Shown: one piece after another, positions 57,880-64,000 of the stretch
Numbering within the stretch: position 1 is the first letter of the stretch
How the letters are laid out: the number at the start of each line of letters is the position of its first letter
Origin: Hyalella azteca
Lineage: Eukaryota > Arthropoda > Malacostraca > Amphipoda > Hyalellidae
Length of the DNA stretch: 64,000 nt
Assembly (NCBI RefSeq): GCF_000764305.2
Contig: NW_025940701.1
Location: forward strand, 434,294 to 498,293
Direction: 5' to 3'
The notes under the pieces: model-generated
The model's database searches: none
What the model was told of the DNA's origin: nothing
Seen by the model: the letters and a program-made list of their open reading frames with translations, nothing else
Made by a program: the position numbers and the translations under genes

Positions 57880-58131
57880 AATAACAATCGTCTCTGAGTT
57901 CCGGGCAATGCAATATCCTAAGCGTTTAAGTTTCCTGGCAATCCCCTTGCTTGTTTTAGTAATACGACAACTAAACGCATGCAAACACTGCTTGTGGAAC
58001 CGCCTCCGCCTGTATTAATTGAAGTTGCGAGGCTGAATTGATGTTGAAGGCTGAATTCGACTGATAATATTGAGCTTGTAATTGGAGTTGTGCATGTTCA
58101 GAGGATCAAAGAACGCTTTATTATCAATGCC

Positions 58132-58215
58132 ACGAACGTTTTTTTAACAAGGCATGCACGAACGTTATATTAACAAGGCATGCACGAACGTTATATTAAC
58201 AAGGCCACGAACGTT
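58132..58215. repeat. 26-bp tandem repeat, about three copies
   Basis: Units AACAAGGCATGCACGAACGT then TATATT, with truncated copies at both ends. The unit contains the palindrome GCATGC. Confidence 0.88.
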
Positions 58216-58470
58216 CTCCCCGTATATACTGTACTTGTTAATTGTGAAACAGAGTGTGTGAAAGTGATCTGAAAACGTCAAATGTTGACAGCTGTGAGCA
58301 GATGCTCTGCGCGTGTTTTCGCTCGGAGAGAGGATACTGTCCAACATATCTAAAATTGTAGTTCGCGTGAGTAATGATTTTGTTTTCGGAAAATTACTCA
58401 TGGCCGAGTTTAATTTAAAAGTTAAAATAATGTTCATATGCAAACATTTAAAGATAATAATTTCTCGTCA

Positions 58471-58640
58471 TTTTTAGCGCATTTTCTCATTTATGGAAAA
58501 AATGCACTACGGTAATGTGCTCGCCATGTCCTTCTGTTTGTCTGTCTGTCTGTCCGTCCGTGACCTCAAGTTTTCGTCGACGAGAAAATGCGCTCTCTGT
58601 CACTCACTGCAGTGAGTACTGAGTTATATTTTTATATTCA
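58471..58640. mobile_element. MITE-like family B, copy 2
   Basis: Better preserved than 39528-39684. AGCGCATTTTCTC near the left end has an exact inverted partner GAGAAAATGCGCT near 58581, and the palindrome ACTCACTGCAGTGAGT is at 58602-58617. A hairpin followed by ACTGA at one end also resembles a Helitron 3' end, so the class is open. Confidence 0.75.
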
Positions 58641-61600
58641 GTTTCTAGTAGCAGTCCACTAACTCAAGTTGCTCCTTCTAACTTAGTAGCTCTGAGTCGC
58701 CTGAACTTTACCCATTTTGTGGGAGTATTTACAGTCAGGAGTCGTGAGTTGCGCGTTGAAACTTGGTTTTTGTTGCTTACCTAAAGGCGTAAGATCATTG
58801 AATATTCTAAAGCTGTTAGGAATTCATTTTTATCGGGGGAGAGGGATATGAAAAGAATCTGTACTTTCTTATCGCTTTAGTGAGATAATATTTCATCGGA
58901 TTTACAAGGTTTTTAAATTGAAACTGCTAGATAAAGTGTAGAGAAAGCAGCTTATATTTACTGACCAGCGGTCTCCAAGTAAACTATCGAATCATCGGTC
59001 ATCTACAATCGAAAAATTTGCTTGGTTTCGTAAAATGCGTTCCGGAAAATATGAATATTGAACACATCACTTCACCAAGTATATTCGAGGCGTAGTAACT
59101 ATGATACCTAGTCGCCAAATTGCGTATATTGCTGGCGACTCAGGTGAAGCTTCGTTTAAAGCTCTGCCCTCGGAACCAATGGCTGCTCTTAAAGCTGACC
59201 CGTTCATGACGCCTCGGTGACCTGCATCTTCGTCTCTTTTTATGAGCACTTCCACGCTACGAAAAGTCATGCCGATATCCAGACTGATTACGTATAAAAG
59301 TTGTGTTATATGTCGTGCACTCCGGTACTCGTCATGTAAATTTACGTTACATTTACCTTGCTATCGATGCGTATGTACCGCAGATGATCTAGCTTTTCGG
59401 ATAGTCCGGAAAGGCTGGGTTGAATTTTGCCTCTACACCGCAGGGCAAATGGTGATGCATGTCCATCGACCAGAACTCTTACGGTATACGAAATGATTGC
59501 TGCATGTGTAAGTTAATACACATGTTGATATGCCCTGCCTTTCTGGAGTTGTAAATTTTATTGAGAAAAACGATTTCTAGAGTGGAATGTTGACTTACTA
59601 GTCACATACATTGTAAGAAAAAACTTGTTTTAAATTGTATTGATTGAAATTCAGCTACCGTTACTGCAGCCGTGTTACATGTGCATTTAAAACATTGGCT
59701 AATTTTAATTTTTAATGGACGTTCTAATTGTTACGTATGTGTAATCAGTATTTTCAGTGACTTTGAAGCTAGCCTGTTTCTACCTTGAACTAATTTCCTC
59801 AAGTATCGCTGACTTTGTCGATTTGCATACACAATGACACGAAGTTGTGAGCATGGCAGGTTTATTGCACCGAACTCAATAGCGGGGAAATTCTGCTTTG
59901 TGCCGTGGCAATGCAATCACCGCGTATCTGTGATTGTAGTAGAATTTTTAATCCGTTCATGCAAAGTAAACATTACATTTATGTATTTTTTATTTGTGGA
60001 GGCTGGTATATTAAGAAAACTCATTCTCTGCGTCGTCGTTCTAGTTTACATTGAAGTACTAAAAAGGATTTGACGAAGAGCGTTTTGCGTTCTGTGTTAT
60101 TAGGACGGATCTTCTAAAAAGAGGAGAATTAAGTCATGGAACGTTCTCATGCCAGGCACACTGTTATTCACTTCCGTGTATGATGAGGTGAAGGAATTAC
60201 AAGCATGCTTGTTGTGCTTCCTTGTCACCGCATTCAGTTGACAAGCCGTCTCGCCTTGGCAGCTAACCAAGAGCGTTGCTTGTTGGTATAGACTTTCCCA
60301 ATACCATCTTCTTACACAGCTTTTTTCTGCCTTCAAATGGTATACGTACATCATATTTAAGACGTGTTTTTTAGCGTCCAAGCATCGAAAAATTAGTCGT
60401 GTTTAGAAAATGTTAAATATGTTTAAAATCCAATCATTTATTCTTATTGGAATTTCATGTTATTTTCTTGGTAAAGTGTCTAAATTAGTCAATACTATCC
60501 ATATTCTGTACCTGCTGACTGCAGGTAAATTCTGAAGAAGCATTTCCTATCTCCGCAACTTCGTGGCTCCTTCAAGCTTTGATCTAATTTTATGAAACCG
60601 ATTTGCTTCAATGATTTAAGTTAATTGCGTGTTGACATGATGAGTTCAATTTTCTTGGGACTACATGCAAACTTGATTTTTCAAGTGACCAATTTGAAGA
60701 TTGAAACTCCGTTTATGATTTCGTATCTTGATTATCACACGAGTTTTTATATAAGCCTTGAATAGAGTGCCGACATGCTCGCTGTTGCTTTTCAATCACT
60801 ATATTTCGAGCGAATATATTAAGCATTGATTTGTTCACTGCCTATGTTTTGGACTCTCTGCATCGCCATTCCAGTGGCCCAGATTATATATTTCCTATTT
60901 CCAAGTTGACATAAATTCTTCATCAAGCTCAGGGATTCCCTCGCTCGCAATTTGCATATAAATGAACGATCGCATTTCTCGCGCAAATCTCCTTATTTAG
61001 GCCCGCCTTTGCGTCGCAAGGCGGCACAAGTGTGGCTCGTCTGCTTGCGGTGGCAAGATTTTGGACGTCGTAAAGCGCTCTCACTTTTTTCATGCCTGCT
61101 TGAAATATTGCCAGCCTTTTGTCGTCGCTGTGACTTGATTAAAAATTGAGTGTACGTTTTTTTTTATTCCGGGTGCTAGTTTGTTATTTTCCTCTCTGAA
61201 TGAACGGGTGTAGCGAATGAATGCTCGATATAAGCATCAGAATCATATATAATGAATGTTCGATATAATTATAAAGTAGAAATAATCATCGCGCTAGCAT
61301 TTTATGAGCAAGTTGTCGTCCTTTTTATGGTGGTTCTGTTCAATTCCAGTGTTTACATCTTCTCCCCAAACATTAAAAAAGTTTCCTTCTACAGTTTGTG
61401 AAGAAACACGTTTGTTTCATCGTGAAACATCTCTCTCGACCATGCATTCTATAGAAGCTTGCTTCTGTAATAACTTTATTCTTTCTAAGAGGCACTTCTC
61501 TCTGACTCGCTAACTATGATTGTTTTTTCGACAGCTGCCAAGTGTTTGCTATTACATTTTATTACAGGAATTCTACCATTAACCTGCAGTGGGGATTAAT

Positions 61601-62193
61601 TAGCGTATCTATACCTATAATCAGTTTGAATGCCACTGGTGTGACGATTTGATTGTTTTCTGGGTGCAGTTTTATTATGTTACAATATACGCCTGAATAT
61701 GTTATGGATTTATTCTCAATGACACTAAATTTAGGAGTATTTAGTTTGTTTCTTATGCTATTAAATCAGTGACATGATGATCGTTTTACGTAATTTCCGT
61801 ACCTCAATTCTCTATATTCTGAAGATAATATTTACTGGGAGAGTTCTAATCCTCTTGAATCAAAACAAGAGAGCTCAGTCGCCACTTAGAAATCAAGGTA
61901 TATATGCATCAATATAGGTATATGTATTCATAATATCGTTCTGAATTCTCGCATATTGGAAATAAAGCTGAATGGCATGAAACCTCACTTCTGAGGGATT
62001 GCCTTCCCTGGACCGGCAGCTGTAGGTTATTACTTTATCATTATTAACTCGTTCTTACTTACGTTCACCGCCAGTGCGTATGCAGTGGATGGGCGTTCGC
62101 TTGTGTGCGTAAGTTATGACCACAGAAACCGCGCCGCCTGTGGAACGCCGTTAAAGCTGAACGCTCACTCTCTTCATCGCTCGCGCTGCTTCT
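58641..62193. other. No gene seen
   Basis: Only short frames, many overlapping on both strands (59067-59496, 59731-60073, 60100-60381), with no domain, repeat or splice-supported continuation. Confidence 0.45.
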
Positions 62194-62390
62194 GCAGCCC
62201 TGTCTGCTGCCGTCACTTGCTCCCTGTCTGCTGCCGTCACTAGTTCTCTGTCTGCTGCTCCTTCAGCCCTGTCTGCTGCTCCTTCAGCCCTGTCTGCTGC
62301 TTCTTCAGCCCTGTCTGCTGCTCCTTCAGCCCTGTCTGCTGCTCCTTCAGCCCTGTCTGCTGCTCCTTCATTGCTGACTGCTGCCATCAC
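62194..62390 (-). repeat. 21-bp CTG-rich tandem repeat
   Basis: About nine units like CCCTGTCTGCTGCTCCTTCAG. On the minus strand they read as a seven-residue repeat AADRAEG inside an open frame of 102 codons (62151-62459). A heptad of this kind would be helical, but nothing else supports a gene. Confidence 0.88.
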
Positions 62391-62704
62391 CAGCTCCCTG
62401 TCTGTCGTCACTGCCAAATTCGGGCCGAAGTCGCTACTGCCTGGGCTTAATTGTCTCAAGGTGTAGCTCTGCTACTTCTACTTCTGGTCAAAATCACTGT
62501 TGCTGCTGTTTTTTCACTGATGCTGGTGTCATTACTCGATCATTGTTCCCATTCCGGTAGTATTTAATGCTTCTACTGCAGTCTATTTTTTGACGCGTTA
62601 ACTACTGCCATTGCTGCTAAACCAGTTGACCTTTGCACTTAGGTCAGGGGGTACGAAGATCTCTCCTGAGCGGGCGTTCAGACTGCAGATTGGACATCTT
62701 GATT

Positions 62705-62965
62705 TAAGTTTTTTGTATCGTTCAAGCAAATCGTTGGATAGTTGATAATTCATGTTTTTTAACATTGTCACGAGATGATATTATTGGACATCTTGGTTCT
62801 GATAGACACAGTTCTATTCAAAATTGAAGTTTATCGCAAAAGGACCTTTCGTAAAATTTATTGAATACTTACGTTTTTTTTCATCCTTCAACCAACTCGT
62901 TTGTTAGTTGATTACTAATGTTTTTTATACCATTGTCACGACGTGATCTTATCCACAATTTTAGT
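62705..62965. repeat. Degenerate direct repeat about 185 bp apart
   Basis: The segments near 62715-62790 and 62885-62960 share a (T/A)CGTT(G/T)G(A/T)TAGTTGAT-like block, ATGTTTTTTA and CATTGTCACGA(G/C)(A/G)TGAT. Confidence 0.6.
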
Positions 62966-64000
62966 TTCCGATGTAATCTCTAACATTTCATATGTTTATT
63001 TGCTATCGAAAGCATGTTCCTAATTTCTCGTTATGGTGAACTTCTTGTCTCGTGGTTCAAAGAGACATCGTGCGGTAAACGAACCCGTTCACCAAGCAGA
63101 AGCTGCTTACAAGATTCGTCTCATCACTTGGCTGTTCACGTTGGTTCAATGAACCTACTTAGCATTTAAACTAAAAATACACATTGAGGGTGAAAGTTTG
63201 CTCGTCGCGTCGAAATGGGTCTCTGTTGATCTTTGAACTGCATTGCCCGAATCGACGCTTCATTTGACATTCGCATGCAGTAAAGAATGGAGAAGAGAGA
63301 GGAAAACTTCTATACTATTTGTTCCTGTACGCGAGTATAATTGATATTCAGAAGTTGCCGTACGACTTTATCACTGAACTAGAGCACCTTGAATTGAAAC
63401 GAGTTACGAAAATTTGTAGAGCTTCTTGTACAATACCGTAAAAAATCAAAATTTTATTGTGATATATTAAATCCATTCATTGCTTCAGCTAGCAGCTGCG
63501 TCTTCATGCGGTCACATTCATGTTTATCTTCGTTCACGCTATTATTGTGTATGGGCTTCTGGTAGAGGGTCTGGAACGACCAGCACTTTTCTCTCTGCAA
63601 ATGTCGACTTCATTTAGATGGTCGCCCCTCAGTTCTGCGGCACTCAACTTGAGTGATGACGCAGCATGTGACCTTTAAGGCTTTAGGTTCAGGTTCTTCA
63701 TGAAGATCTCAGCCTCATTACTGATGGAAACTTCTAATGAGATATCCAAACTTGGGAACATTTTGGACTGCCTGTATAGCGAACTTCCTCAACTTGCATG
63801 CTGATGTCTTTCTCTTTTTCTGTGTAATTCTGTAGATGAGGCTGTTGAGTTTACATTAGAACAGATGTAGTACTTATAATTGACGGCAAGCTTTGTAGTT
63901 AATATCCAATCTATTCTTCATTAGTGCTTTCAAACTTCCTATTACGCAGCTAATTGGTATTATGCATTCATATAGTGTGAAAATATTGTCTCCCCGAAGT
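62966..64000. other. No gene seen
   Basis: No supported open frames or repeats to the window end. Confidence 0.4.

Overview
The window is AT-rich animal nuclear DNA, most likely from an arthropod and possibly a crustacean or an insect. The reasons are a multi-exon SSRP1 gene with GT-AG introns, long gene-poor intervals, Tc1/mariner-type and CR1/Jockey-like transposon remains of kinds common in arthropods, and many short tandem arrays. The species call is inference; the eukaryotic call is certain.

Layout. (1) 194-6643, + strand: eleven coding exons of SSRP1, the HMG-box subunit of the FACT histone chaperone. The first exon lies left of the window. Its introns carry two tandem arrays whose units contain splice-donor-like motifs. 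(2) 6.7-27 kb: a gene-poor interval with two candidate promoter/first-exon blocks (near 8.45 and 9.87 kb, each with a TGACGTCA element), a small exon-like segment, a palindromic MITE, a Tc1-like transposon end that passes into a 38-bp minisatellite with a strict four-unit higher-order pattern, a dead Tc3-like transposase and LINE 3' tails. (3) 27064-28428 (+) and 46776-48197 (-): two full-length, single-exon, tail-to-tail paralogous 12-TM transporters of the SLC18B1 (vesicular polyamine transporter-like) branch of the major facilitator superfamily. The 18 kb between them holds tandem duplications, a LINE reverse transcriptase fragment and MITE copies. (4) 48.2-53 kb: tandem repeats, a candidate 90-nt exon, a miRNA-sized hairpin and a 201-bp long-TIR MITE. 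(5) 54963-56720 (+): a 487-codon acidic open exon with a good donor, joinable across a 102-nt intron to a short terminal exon; I do not recognise the protein. (6) 57-64 kb: no gene seen; repeats and a second copy of a MITE family.

The genes do not form a pathway. SSRP1 is a nuclear chromatin factor, the two transporters are membrane proteins probably of acidic vesicles or lysosomes, and the third gene is unknown. The most unusual structures are the higher-order minisatellite grown from the C-terminal coding end of a Tc1-like transposase, the array of repeated 5' splice sites that begins exactly at an SSRP1 exon border, and the intronless convergent transporter pair.
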